From: Magnetospirillum sp.
GTDB taxonomy: Bacteria; Pseudomonadota; Alphaproteobacteria; Rhodospirillales; Magnetospirillaceae
Length of the DNA: 14,519 nucleotides
Assembly: GCA_016183945.1 (NCBI GenBank)
Contig: JACPDP010000030.1
Span: forward strand, 1-14,519
Direction: 5' to 3'
Part shown: positions 7,317-14,519 of the stretch, piece after piece
How positions within the stretch are numbered: the first letter of the stretch is position 1
How the letters are laid out: each line of letters opens with the position of its first letter
Made by a program: the position numbers and the translations under genes
The notes under the pieces: model-generated
What the model was told of the DNA's origin: nothing
The model's input: only the letters and a program-made list of their open reading frames with translations
Database searches by the model: none

Positions 7317-8353
7317 GCCCGCTCCATCAGCATGAACCCCGCCGTGAAGCCCGGCCCCAGTGCCCCCAGCAGGGTGCGGCGGGGCAGGGGGCGGGCGAGC
7401 AGCCGGTCCAGGACGAACAACAGCGTCGCCGCCGACATGTTGCCGTATTCGGCCAGCACCTCGCGCTCGTTCGCCAGACGGCCGGGGGCAAGATCGAGCG
7501 CCGCTTCCAGCGCCGCCACCACCTTGGTGCCGCCCGGGTGCAGGGCGAACCCGTCCATGTCGGCCACCCCCAAGTCCAGCCGGCCCAGCCAGCGGTCGAG
7601 GGCGTCGCGGTAGCGCTGGCGCACCAGGGCGGGAATGTCCTGGGAGAACAGCACGCCGAAGCCGTCATCCTCGATGCGCCAGCCCATGACATCCAATGTG
7701 CCCGGCCAGGTGTGCTCGCCCCAGGCAGTGAGGCGCGGTCCCTCGCCGCGGCATGACAGAAGCGCGGCCGCGGCGCCGTCGCCGAACAGGGCGGTGGCGA
7801 CGATGTTGCTTTTCGAGGTGTCGCCGACCCGGAAGGTCAGGCCGCACAGCTCGACCACCACCAGCAGTATCCGCGACGCCGGTTCGGCCTTGGCCAGGGC
7901 GGCGGCGCGGGCCAGCCCGAGCAGGCCGCCGCCGCAGCCCAGCCCGAACACCGGCAGGCGGGCGACGTCGGGGCGAAGCCGCAGCCGCTGCATCAGCAGG
8001 GCGTCGAGGCTGGGGGTGCAGATCCCCGAGGTGGTCACCGCTACCACCGCGTCAACCTGATCGGTTGACAGGTCGGCGCGGCGGATTGCCTCGGTTGCCA
8101 CTGCGGCGGCCAGCGCGACGGCGTGCTCGATGAACAGGCGGGAGCGTTCGCCCCAGCCATGCGGTTGGGCGTACCATTCGGCCGGAACACAGGAGCGGCG
8201 GCGCTCGATGCCGGCATTGGCGAAAATGGGCAGCAGCCGTTCCGCCTCGGCGCCGAATTGAGCCCGCGCGAAGGCGGTCACCGTGTCGCGGTCGAGCACA
8301 TGGCGGGGCGTGGCGGTGGCGAGCGACAGAAGGCGTGGCTGCATTCGCCCCAT
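7313..8353 (-). CDS. Type III polyketide synthase (chalcone/stilbene synthase family)
   Basis: This homodimeric ketosynthase-type enzyme is predicted to condense an acyl-CoA starter with malonyl-CoA units and cyclise the chain, most likely to alkylpyrones or alkylresorcinols. From ATG 8353 the protein has 346 residues. The catalytic triad is visible: Cys about 140 in FGLGCGGGLLGLAR, His about 272 in FALHPGGTKV and Asn about 305 in EYGNMSAAT. GFGVLFSQDIP and the C-terminal GALGPGFTAGFMLMERA also fit the family. The frame remains open to 8506, but family similarity begins at PRLLSLATATPRHV, so ATG 8353 or ATG 8344 is the likely start. The stop overlaps the GTG of the ICMT-type methyltransferase by 4 bp, so the two form an operon. 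The cyclisation mode and starter length cannot be read from sequence. Confidence 0.9.
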   Translation of the reverse strand: MGRMQPRLLSLATATPRHVLDRDTVTAFARAQFGAEAERLLPIFANAGIERRRSCVPAEWYAQPHGWGERSRLFIEHAVALAAAVATEAIRRADLSTDQVDAVVAVTTSGICTPSLDALLMQRLRLRPDVARLPVFGLGCGGGLLGLARAAALAKAEPASRILLVVVELCGLTFRVGDTSKSNIVATALFGDGAAAALLSCRGEGPRLTAWGEHTWPGTLDVMGWRIEDDGFGVLFSQDIPALVRQRYRDALDRWLGRLDLGVADMDGFALHPGGTKVVAALEAALDLAPGRLANEREVLAEYGNMSAATLLFVLDRLLARPLPRRTLLGALGPGFTAGFMLMERA

Positions 8354-8450
8354 ATGGCTACGGCCGCCATCGCCCGGAAAGTCCGGCGGAAAGGGGTAGG
8401 GCGTTGGTTGGCGGTTGCGGCCACGCATCGGGTGGACCATCCTTTCGCCC
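8354..8450. other. Divergent intergenic region between polyketide synthase and DUF502 gene
   Basis: About 97 bases separate the preferred starts of the two divergent genes. Both coding frames stay open across much of this gap, so start sites cannot be fixed from sequence alone. I see no clear -35/-10 pair or operator palindrome. It is the only place a promoter for the synthase-methyltransferase pair could lie outside coding sequence. Confidence 0.3.
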
Positions 8451-9158
8451 ATGGAAATGCCCCCCGCCAGTCCCGCGCCATCCGAACAACACGATGGCAT
8501 CCACATGCGCCTCGCCGCCCGCCTGCGTGCCTATTTCTTCGCCGGCGTGCTGATCACCGCGCCGATCTCCATCACCATCTACATCGCCTGGCAGTTCATC
8601 GCGTTCGTCGACGACCGGGTGTCGCCGCTGATCCCGCCGACGCTCAACCCGCAGAACTGGGGCGTTCCCGGTTTCGGGCTGGTGGTGGTGGTGGCGGTGC
8701 TGACCCTGATCGGCGCCACCATGGCCGGCTTCGCCGGCCGGATGTTCATCCGCCTGTCCGAGGCGGTGCTGGAACGCACTCCGGTGATCCGCAGCATCTA
8801 TTCGGCGGTCAAGCAGGTGTTCGAGACGGTGTTGGCCCAGAAGGCCAACGCCTTTCGCGAAGTGGTGCTGGTGGAATATCCGCGGTCCGGCATCTGGACG
8901 CTGGGCTTCATCACCGGCAGCACCGCCGGCGAGGTGCGCGACTGCTTCGAGGAGGAGATGGTCAACGTCTTCGTCCCCACCACCCCCAATCCGACCTCGG
9001 GCTTCCTGCTGTTCCTGCCGCGCCGCGACCTCCGCGTCCTCGCCATGACGGTGGAGGAGGGGCTGAAGATGGTGGTCTCCACCGGCATCATCACCCCGGC
9101 CGGGCAGCGTCAGCCCGAGCGCAGCGTCCTGACCGCCGCGTCGCGCTCGAACAGGTAG
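8451..9158 (+). CDS. DUF502 family inner-membrane protein
   Basis: From ATG 8451 the protein has 235 residues. An N-terminal segment YFFAGVLITAPISITIYIAW (about 28-47) and a second hydrophobic stretch FGLVVVVAVLTLIGATMAGF (about 75-94) are likely membrane helices. They are followed by a soluble region with the DUF502-typical RTPVIRSIYSAVKQVFETV and VEYPRSGIWTLGFITG, and later PTTPNPTSGFLLFLPR. The family is widespread in Gram-negative bacteria and its biochemical role is not established. ATG 8457 and ATG 8505 are alternative starts; the last would begin right before the conserved RLRAYFFAG segment. The gene is divergent from the polyketide synthase and its 3' end overlaps recG on the other strand by 49 bp. 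Confidence 0.85.
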   Translation: MEMPPASPAPSEQHDGIHMRLAARLRAYFFAGVLITAPISITIYIAWQFIAFVDDRVSPLIPPTLNPQNWGVPGFGLVVVVAVLTLIGATMAGFAGRMFIRLSEAVLERTPVIRSIYSAVKQVFETVLAQKANAFREVVLVEYPRSGIWTLGFITGSTAGEVRDCFEEEMVNVFVPTTPNPTSGFLLFLPRRDLRVLAMTVEEGLKMVVSTGIITPAGQRQPERSVLTAASRSNR

Positions 9159-11191
9159 AGCAGCACCCGCAACGCCTCGCCGCGCGGGCTTTTCAGCTCG
9201 GGATCACGCGCCAGCATCAGCTGGGCGTCGTCGCGCGCCGCCGCCAGCAGGTCGCCATGCAGGGTGAGATCGGCCAGCCTGAACTCGGGCAGGCCGCTCT
9301 GGCGGGTGCCCAGCACCTCGCCGCCGCCGCGCAGGCGCAGGTCCTCCTCGGCGATGCGGAAGCCGTCCTCGGTGGCGCGCATGGTCTCCAGCCGGGCCTT
9401 GGCGGTTTCGGTCAGCGGCTGGTCGTAGAGCAGCAGGCAACTCGACGGCCTGTCGCCGCGCCCGACGCGGCCCCGCAGCTGATGCAACTGGGCGAGGCCG
9501 AAGCGTTCGGCGTGCTCGATGACCATGACCGTGGCCTCGGGCACGTCGACGCCCACCTCGATCACCGTGGTGGCCACCAGGATGTCGCGCTTGCCCGCGG
9601 CGAATTCGGCCATCACCGCATCCTTGGCCGGGCCTTTCAGGCGGCCGTGCACCAGGCCGACGCGCTCGCCGAACACCTCGGACAGGTGGCGGTGGCGCTC
9701 CTCGGCGGCGGCGAGGTCGGAGGTCTCCGACTCTTCCACCAGCGGGCACACCCAGTAAACCCGGTTGCCGGCGGAGACCGCGCGCCCGACCGCGCCCACC
9801 ACATCCTCCATGCGGATGAGGGGAATGGCGCGGGTGTCGATGGGGCGGCGGCCGGGCGGCTTTTCGTCGAGGCGCGAGGCATCCATGTCGCCATAGGCGG
9901 TCAGCAGCAGGGTGCGCGGGATGGGCGTCGCCGTCATCACCAGCACGTCCACCGCGCCGCCCTTGGCCGCCAGTTCCAGCCGCTGGTGGACGCCGAAGCG
10001 GTGCTGCTCGTCGATCACCGCCAGGCCGAGGTCGTTGAACGCCACTTCCTCCTGGAACAGGGCGTGGGTGCCCACCACCAGCCGGACCGAGCCGTCGGCC
10101 AGCCCCTCCAGGATGGCGGCGCGGGTCTTGCCCTTGTCGCGCCCGGTCAGCAGCGCCACCCGGATGCCGGCGGCCTCCGCCAGCGGCTGGATGGTGGCCA
10201 TGTGCTGGCGGGCGAGGATTTCGGTGGGCGCCATCAGGGCGGCCTGAGTGCCGCACTCCACCGCGCTCAGCATGGCCAGCAGCGCCACCACCGTCTTGCC
10301 GCTGCCGACGTCGCCCTGCAGCAGCCGCAGCATGCGCAGGGGCTCCGCCATGTCGGCGTCGATCTCGGCCATGGCGCGGGACTGCGCCCCGGTCAGCGAG
10401 AAGGGCAGGGCGGCCATCACCTCGGCGCGCAAGGACCCGTCGCCCCGCAGCGCGCGGCCCTTCAGCCGCCGCATATGGGCGCGCACCATGGCCAGGGCGA
10501 GCTGGTTGGCCAGCAGCTCGTCATAGGCCAAGCGGCGCCGGGCAGGGCCGTCCTCCAGCACGTCACGCTCGGCCTCGGGATGGTGCAGGGTGTGCAGCGC
10601 CTGGCGCCAGGTCGTCCGGCCGTTCCGCGACAGCCAGACGGGGTCCTGCCATTCGGGCAATTCGGGAGCCCGTTCGAGGGCGGCGCGCACCACCTTGGTC
10701 ACCTGGCGGACGGTCAGCCCGGCGGTGAGCGGGTAGACCGGCTCGACCGCCATCACCGACTCCTTCTCCTCCACCGGCACCATATGGTCGGGGTGGGTGA
10801 TCTGGACCTCGTTGTTGAAGTGCTCGACGGTGCCGCTGACCACCCGCCACTCGCCCTCGGGCAGCTGCCGGCGCAGCCAGTCCTCGCGGCCATGGAAGAA
10901 CACCAGGTGGAGGAATCCGGTGTCGTCGATGCAGCGTACCCGGTAGGGCCGCTTGGGGCCGCTCGATGGCAGGTGGGCGTCGACCTGCACCGTCAACGTC
11001 GCCACCCGGCCCGCCGGAGCCTCGGCGATCTTCGGGCTGAAGCGGCGGTCCACCACGCCGGAGGGCCGGTGCCACAGCAGATCCACCACCAGGGGCCCGG
11101 CGAGGCGTTCCCACAGCGGCGCCAACCGCGGCCCCACTCCGGGCAGCGCTGTGACGGGGACGAACAGGGGAAACAGGGCTTGCGGGCGCAT
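9110..11191 (-). CDS. recG: ATP-dependent DNA helicase RecG
   Basis: RecG is a branched-DNA translocase that remodels stalled replication forks and Holliday junctions in the cytoplasm. The product has 693 residues, the normal length. The N-terminal wedge/OB region (about 50-150) includes PYRVRCIDDTGFLHLVFFHG. The helicase core shows Walker A GDVGSGKT (293-300), motif Ia APTEILARQH, motif II DEQHRFGV (394-401), motif III TATPIPRT (420-427), then TTVIEVGVDVPEA and QLRGRVGRG (motif VI) and the RecG-specific RLRGGGEVLGTRQSGLPEF near the C-terminus. The frame extends to GTG 11221, but homologues begin with MRP, so ATG 11191 is preferred; no strong ribosome-binding site precedes it. The gene is convergent with the DUF502 gene (49 bp overlap) and divergent from the small-gene pair. 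All motifs look intact. Confidence 0.96.
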   Translation of the reverse strand: MRPQALFPLFVPVTALPGVGPRLAPLWERLAGPLVVDLLWHRPSGVVDRRFSPKIAEAPAGRVATLTVQVDAHLPSSGPKRPYRVRCIDDTGFLHLVFFHGREDWLRRQLPEGEWRVVSGTVEHFNNEVQITHPDHMVPVEEKESVMAVEPVYPLTAGLTVRQVTKVVRAALERAPELPEWQDPVWLSRNGRTTWRQALHTLHHPEAERDVLEDGPARRRLAYDELLANQLALAMVRAHMRRLKGRALRGDGSLRAEVMAALPFSLTGAQSRAMAEIDADMAEPLRMLRLLQGDVGSGKTVVALLAMLSAVECGTQAALMAPTEILARQHMATIQPLAEAAGIRVALLTGRDKGKTRAAILEGLADGSVRLVVGTHALFQEEVAFNDLGLAVIDEQHRFGVHQRLELAAKGGAVDVLVMTATPIPRTLLLTAYGDMDASRLDEKPPGRRPIDTRAIPLIRMEDVVGAVGRAVSAGNRVYWVCPLVEESETSDLAAAEERHRHLSEVFGERVGLVHGRLKGPAKDAVMAEFAAGKRDILVATTVIEVGVDVPEATVMVIEHAERFGLAQLHQLRGRVGRGDRPSSCLLLYDQPLTETAKARLETMRATEDGFRIAEEDLRLRGGGEVLGTRQSGLPEFRLADLTLHGDLLAAARDDAQLMLARDPELKSPRGEALRVLLYLFERDAAVRTLRSG

Positions 11192-11322
11192 GGGGACTGG
11201 AGGCGTAAAGATGTACAGCACTCAGTAAACACTGTATATCTTAGGGACCGCAACCAGCTTGTGGCTTCGGATATTTAGCCCTTTCGCGACGGCGAATACC
11301 CCGCCTGTTTGGAATTCGCCTC
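11192..11322. promoter_or_regulatory. AT-rich divergent intergenic region upstream of recG
   Basis: These 131 bases should hold the recG promoter (minus strand) and the promoter of the small-gene pair (plus strand). TATATC at 11235-11240 (GATATA on the other strand) is a candidate -10 element, but no well-spaced -35 element accompanies it. TACAG at about 11214 and CTGTA at about 11232 form an imperfect inverted repeat. TTCGC/GCGAA with a 4-nt loop (11283-11296) is a five-pair hairpin, too weak and too poorly placed to call a terminator. Confidence 0.3.
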
Positions 11323-11538
11323 ATGCCATCCAAAGAGACTATAGCGATCGTAAAGTCGATGATTAATATAATCGACGCGATTAATGCAGTCCATGCAGAA
11401 GTTATTGCCTCTAGATCGAGGGTGATGACACCGGAGCAAATTGATAAAAGCCTCGACGAGGCAAATGAAAAAATTTCCATCATGATTGACACATTTAAGA
11501 ATAATTTGGATGTTATCTTGGATGACGCCAATGGGTGA
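11323..11538 (+). CDS. Small AT-rich hypothetical protein (71 aa)
   Basis: The frame runs from ATG 11323 to TGA 11536-11538, with GGAATT about 10 nt before the start. The product is soluble, acidic and apparently mostly helical: MPSKETIAIVKSMINIIDA, then a middle part with VMTPEQIDKSLDEANEKIS and the C-terminus NNLDVILDDANG. I do not recognise a family and see no signal peptide or membrane segment. My hand count gives 86 G/C in 216 bases, about 40%, far below the neighbouring genes, and many codons end in A or T. This suggests recent acquisition. It overlaps the next small gene by 8 bp (ATGGGTGA), which supports real, coupled translation. Function is unknown; that it is a chance open frame remains possible. 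Confidence 0.55.
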   Translation: MPSKETIAIVKSMINIIDAINAVHAEVIASRSRVMTPEQIDKSLDEANEKISIMIDTFKNNLDVILDDANG

Positions 11539-11902
11539 AGTTGATCCCAATTTCCTCAAAGCCAAGCTGGCCGAAGCCACCAAGAGGGTGGAACAGCTTG
11601 AATCGGGCGGCGGCGGGGGCCATCATGGAGGCATGGAAGCGCGCATCGCCAAACTGGAGGCCCTGACCGAGACGGCAGGCAAACGCCTGGATCGGATCGA
11701 GCAGGATTTGCGGATGGTGTTGGCAGCCCTCGCCTTGGGATTTCTCACGTTGGCGGGCATGACGATCACCAGCTATCTCAAGGTTTCGGACCGGCTGGAA
11801 GGTCTGTCGGCGAACATAGAGAGTGTCAAGTTCATGGCAGCTCAGTCGGACGCCAAACTCAGTGCCATTCTCGATCGCCTTCCCTCCGGTACGAAGCCCT
11901 GA
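11531..11902 (+). CDS. Small single-span membrane protein with flanking coiled-coil regions
   Basis: From ATG 11531 the product has 123 residues. The N-terminus KAKLAEATKRVEQLES is heptad-like, followed by a flexible GGGGGHHGG linker (about 26-34). A second helical segment, ARIAKLEALTETAGKRLDRI, leads to a membrane span MVLAALALGFLTLAGMTITS (about 62-81) and a third helical tail rich in S/D/E/K. This coil-span-coil layout resembles small phage-type proteins such as XhlA and many uncharacterised membrane-tethered coiled-coil proteins, but I cannot assign a family. ATG 11522 is an alternative start. The first gene's stop overlaps this start, so the two are probably one transcription unit. Base composition is closer to the host than that of the first gene. 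sdhE follows 20 bp downstream, so it may be co-transcribed with this pair. Confidence 0.65.
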   Translation: MGEVDPNFLKAKLAEATKRVEQLESGGGGGHHGGMEARIAKLEALTETAGKRLDRIEQDLRMVLAALALGFLTLAGMTITSYLKVSDRLEGLSANIESVKFMAAQSDAKLSAILDRLPSGTKP

Positions 11903-11922
11903 TCGGCTTCCGAGGCATCCCC

Positions 11923-12189
11923 ATGGACGACACCAGATTGAAGCGCCTGCTGTTCCGTGCCCACCATATGGGCTCCAACGAGAACGACATCCTGTTCGGC
12001 GGCTTCGCCGAGCGCACCCTCGCCACACTCTCGCCCGAGCAACTCGACCGCTTCGAGGCGCTGCTGGCCGAGGACGACACCGACCTGTTCAACTGGATCA
12101 CCGGCAAGGCGCCGGTGCCGGCGCCGCATGACCACGACGTGATGGCCATGCTCAAGCACTTTGTCCAGAACGAAGCCGCAATCACTTGA
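11923..12189 (+). CDS. sdhE: SdhE family FAD assembly factor (succinate dehydrogenase assembly factor 2)
   Basis: The 88-residue protein belongs to the small SdhE/DUF339 family, which promotes covalent FAD attachment to the SdhA flavoprotein subunit. Family features are RLLFRAHHMGSNENDILFGG (about 6-25), AERTLATLSPEQLDRFEALL and DTDLFNWITGKAPVP. The usual RGxxE motif aligns with MGSNE here, so Gly and Glu are kept but Arg appears replaced by Met. ATG 11923 follows GAGG with normal spacing. The TGA overlaps the TTG start of mfd by 4 bp. The length is normal. The family assignment rests on the overall pattern and length; whether the Met variant is normal for this lineage cannot be judged here. 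Confidence 0.82.
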   Translation: MDDTRLKRLLFRAHHMGSNENDILFGGFAERTLATLSPEQLDRFEALLAEDDTDLFNWITGKAPVPAPHDHDVMAMLKHFVQNEAAIT

Positions 12190-14519
12190 AGCTGAGCGAT
12201 CATTCCCTGACCGCCATCGGCGGCGTTCCGGAAGGCCGCGATGCCCTGCTGCTGGCCGAACTGGCCGCCGAGGGCGACATCCTGCACATCGCCCGCGACG
12301 ACGGCCGCCTGGCCCGCATGGCCGAGGCGCTGGCCTTCTTCGCCCCCGAGATCGAGGTGCTGGAATTCCCCGGCTGGGACTGCGTGCCCTATGACCGCGT
12401 CTCGCCCAACGTGGACGTGGTGGCCAAGCGCATCGACACCCTGGCCAAGCTGACGCACGGGGGGGCACAGGGGCCGCGGGTGGTGCTGACCACGGTGGCC
12501 GCCATGCTGCAGCGGGTGCCGCCGCGCGAGAGCCTGACCAAGGCCACCTTCACCGCCAAACTGGGCACTCGGGTGGCACCGGAGGCGCTGATCGCCTTCC
12601 TCAACCGCAGCGGCTACACCCGCTCCGACACCGTGATGGAGCCCGGCGAATACGCCGTCAGGGGCGGCATCGTCGACCTGTTCCCGCCGGGCACGCCGGA
12701 GCCCTTGCGGCTCGACTTCTTCGGCGACGAGATCGACAGCATCCGCAGCTTCGACGCCATGAGCCAGCGCACCACCGGCAAGCTGGGGGGCTTCGCCCTG
12801 CAACCGGTCAGCGAGGCCCTGCTGGACGAGGCCGGCATCGCCCGCTTCCGCTCGCAGTATCGCGAGATGTTCGGCGCCGTCCAGGGGGCGGACCCGCTGT
12901 ACGAAAGCATCTCCGCGGGCATCAAGTTCACCGGCATGGAGCATTGGCTGCCGCTGTTCCACGACGGCCTCGACACCCTGTTCGCCTACATCCCCGAGGC
13001 CGCCGTGGTGCTCGACCATCAGGTCGACGAGGCGGCCGAGGCGCGCTGGACCCTGGTGCTGGAATACTACGACGCCCGGCGCACCATCACCGGCGCCGGC
13101 CTGGCCGAATCCGGCATGGTCTATCACCCGGTGCCGCCGCCCAGCCTGTTCCTGGAAAGGGACGAGTGGAACCGCCTGCTGGCCGCCCGCCCCCTGGTGC
13201 AGCTGTCGCCCTTCGCCCTACCCGACGCCACCGACGCCGGTGGGCGGCGCGGCCGTGACTTCGCCGATGCCCGCACCATGCCCGGCGTCAACCTCTACGA
13301 CGCCCTCAAGGCTCATCTCGAAGCCGAAACGAAGTCCGGGCGCCGCGTGGTGGTGGCCGCCTGGACCGCCGGCTCACGCGATCGGCTGGCGCATCTGCTG
13401 AAGGAACACGGCGTCAAGGGCGTCGAGACCCCCGAGACCTGGGCCGAGGCGCTGTCGTTGCCCAAGGGCCGGGTGCCGCTGGTGGTCCTCGGGCTCGACC
13501 ACGGTTTCGTTACGGACACGCTGGCCCTGGTCACCGAGCAGGATGTGCTGGGCGATCGCCTGGCCCGCCCGGTGCGCAAGAAGAAGCGCGGCTCGCAGTT
13601 CCTCGCCGAGGCCTCCGCCCTGGCCGAGGGCGACCTGGTGGTTCACATGGAACACGGCATCGGCCGCTACGACGGGCTGGTGGCGCTGGAGGTGGCGGGA
13701 GCGCCGCACGACTGCCTGCGGGTGGTCTATGACGGCGGCGACAAACTGTTCGTGCCGGTCGAGAACATCGACGTGCTGACCCGTTTCGGCTCCGAACAGG
13801 CCAGCGTACAGCTTGACAAATTGGGTGGTGTCGCCTGGCAGTCGCGCAAGGCCCGCCTCAAGAAGCGCATCCTCGACATGGCCGAGCAACTGATCGCCAT
13901 CGCCGCCCAGCGCCAATTGCGCAAGGCCGATCTGCTGACCCCGGCCGAGGGCCTGTGGGACGAATTCTGCGCCCGCTTCCCTTATGCCGAGACCGACGAC
14001 CAGCTCAAGGCCATCGAGGATACGGTCGGCGATCTCGCCTCGGGCCGTCCCATGGACCGGCTGATCTGCGGCGACGTCGGCTTCGGCAAGACCGAGGTGG
14101 CGCTCCGCGCCGCCTTCATCGCTGCCATGCAGGGCCTGCAGGTGGCGGTGGTGGTGCCGACGACGCTGTTGGCCCGCCAGCATTACCGGACCTTCACCGA
14201 GCGCTTCCGCGACCTGCCGCTGAAGGTGGAGCAGCTCTCCCGCCTGGTGCCGGCCAAGAAGGCGACCGAGGTCAAGCAGGGGGTGGCGGACGGCTCGGTG
14301 GACATCGTGGTGGGCACCCATGCCGTGCTGGCGAAAGGCATGTCCTTCAAACGGCTGGGGCTGCTGATCATCGACGAGGAGCGGCATTTCGGCGTTGCCC
14401 GCAAGGGGCGCCTGAAGCAGCTCAAAGCCGACGTGCACGTCCTCACCCTGACCGCCACGCCCATTCCGCGCACCCTGCAACTGGCCCTGACCGGCGTGAA
14501 GGAGCTGAGCGTCATCGCG
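12186..14519 (+). CDS. mfd: Transcription-repair coupling factor Mfd, 3' end beyond window
   Basis: Mfd recognises RNA polymerase stalled at DNA lesions, displaces it by ATP-driven translocation and recruits UvrA. The window holds the first 778 codons of a protein normally about 1150 residues long. Visible regions are the UvrB-like N-terminus (EFPGWDCVPYDRVSP and GEYAVRGGIVDLFPPG), the RNA polymerase interaction domain (GDLVVHMEHGIGRYDGL, about 482 onward, and DKLFVPVENIDVLTRF), and the first translocase lobe. The lobe has Walker A GDVGFGKT (629-636), VPTTLLARQH, DEERHFGV (730-737, usually DEEQHFGV) and TATPIPRT (756-763). The second lobe and the C-terminal autoinhibitory domain lie past the edge. 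TTG 12186 is chosen because it gives the family N-terminus and a 4-bp TTGA overlap with sdhE; no standard ATG or GTG is near. All visible motifs look functional. Confidence 0.95.
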   Translation, partial: MKLSDHSLTAIGGVPEGRDALLLAELAAEGDILHIARDDGRLARMAEALAFFAPEIEVLEFPGWDCVPYDRVSPNVDVVAKRIDTLAKLTHGGAQGPRVVLTTVAAMLQRVPPRESLTKATFTAKLGTRVAPEALIAFLNRSGYTRSDTVMEPGEYAVRGGIVDLFPPGTPEPLRLDFFGDEIDSIRSFDAMSQRTTGKLGGFALQPVSEALLDEAGIARFRSQYREMFGAVQGADPLYESISAGIKFTGMEHWLPLFHDGLDTLFAYIPEAAVVLDHQVDEAAEARWTLVLEYYDARRTITGAGLAESGMVYHPVPPPSLFLERDEWNRLLAARPLVQLSPFALPDATDAGGRRGRDFADARTMPGVNLYDALKAHLEAETKSGRRVVVAAWTAGSRDRLAHLLKEHGVKGVETPETWAEALSLPKGRVPLVVLGLDHGFVTDTLALVTEQDVLGDRLARPVRKKKRGSQFLAEASALAEGDLVVHMEHGIGRYDGLVALEVAGAPHDCLRVVYDGGDKLFVPVENIDVLTRFGSEQASVQLDKLGGVAWQSRKARLKKRILDMAEQLIAIAAQRQLRKADLLTPAEGLWDEFCARFPYAETDDQLKAIEDTVGDLASGRPMDRLICGDVGFGKTEVALRAAFIAAMQGLQVAVVVPTTLLARQHYRTFTERFRDLPLKVEQLSRLVPAKKATEVKQGVADGSVDIVVGTHAVLAKGMSFKRLGLLIIDEERHFGVARKGRLKQLKADVHVLTLTATPIPRTLQLALTGVKELSVIA

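Noticed and set aside
8123..11278. Plus-strand open frame of 1051 codons opposite the polyketide synthase, DUF502 and recG
   Set aside because: It runs antisense to recG and to the polyketide synthase and overlaps DUF502 in another frame, all recognisable genes. Its product is a low-complexity H/Q/G/A/R-rich string typical of antisense frames in high-GC DNA.
11283..11296. TTCGC/GCGAA hairpin as a terminator or operator
   Set aside because: Only five base pairs, no U-tract, and located upstream of a gene start rather than after a stop.
11241..11583. Minus-strand hydrophobic small frames opposite the AT-rich small gene
   Set aside because: Their hydrophobic stretches mirror the A-rich codons of the plus-strand gene. 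No ribosome-binding site was evident, and the plus-strand pair has a coupled overlap that supports it instead.

Overview
The window is a high-GC bacterial chromosome segment. The families present are a two-ABC type I secretion system with a C39-like domain, SdhE, a type III polyketide synthase paired with an ICMT-type methyltransferase, and a recG / sdhE / mfd neighbourhood. Together with strong G/C third-position codon bias they suggest an alphaproteobacterium, probably Rhodospirillales or Magnetospirillum-like. The taxon is an inference from protein style, not from a marker gene. I saw no tRNA, rRNA, CRISPR, insertion sequence or complete mobile element.

Layout. (1) 1-1365, minus strand: an M20-family acetylornithine deacetylase (argE-like), followed 3 nt downstream by the start of a small cysteine-rich protein that runs off the left edge. 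(2) 1580-6832, plus strand: a tightly coupled operon of two half-size type I secretion ABC transporters and an HlyD-type membrane fusion protein, joined by ATGA overlaps. The second ABC gene has its 5' end out of frame: the ATG in the overlap and the body of the gene are in different frames around a run of seven Gs. Both nucleotide-binding domains have degenerate signature motifs, and the first has also lost the H-loop histidine. No outer-membrane TolC partner or secreted substrate gene lies in the window. (3) 6798-8353, minus strand: a type III polyketide synthase and a membrane methyltransferase overlapping by 4 bp, a probable alkylpyrone/alkylresorcinol lipid unit. (4) 8451-9158, plus strand: a DUF502 membrane protein. 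(5) 9110-11191, minus strand: recG, whose 3' end overlaps the DUF502 gene tail to tail. (6) 11323-11902, plus strand: two short unrecognised genes overlapping by 8 bp, the first markedly AT-rich (about 40% GC by hand count), which look like an insertion between recG and sdhE. (7) 11923-14519, plus strand: sdhE and mfd, overlapping by 4 bp; mfd continues past the right edge.

The segment is gene-dense. Its longest non-coding gaps are 214 bp (1366-1579), 131 bp (11192-11322) and 97 bp (8354-8450), all between divergent genes and so the likely promoter regions. Both convergent junctions are antisense overlaps (35 and 49 bp), leaving no room for a conventional intergenic terminator. The most unusual points are the frameshifted start of the second transporter, the asymmetric degenerate ATPase pair, and the low-GC small-gene pair.
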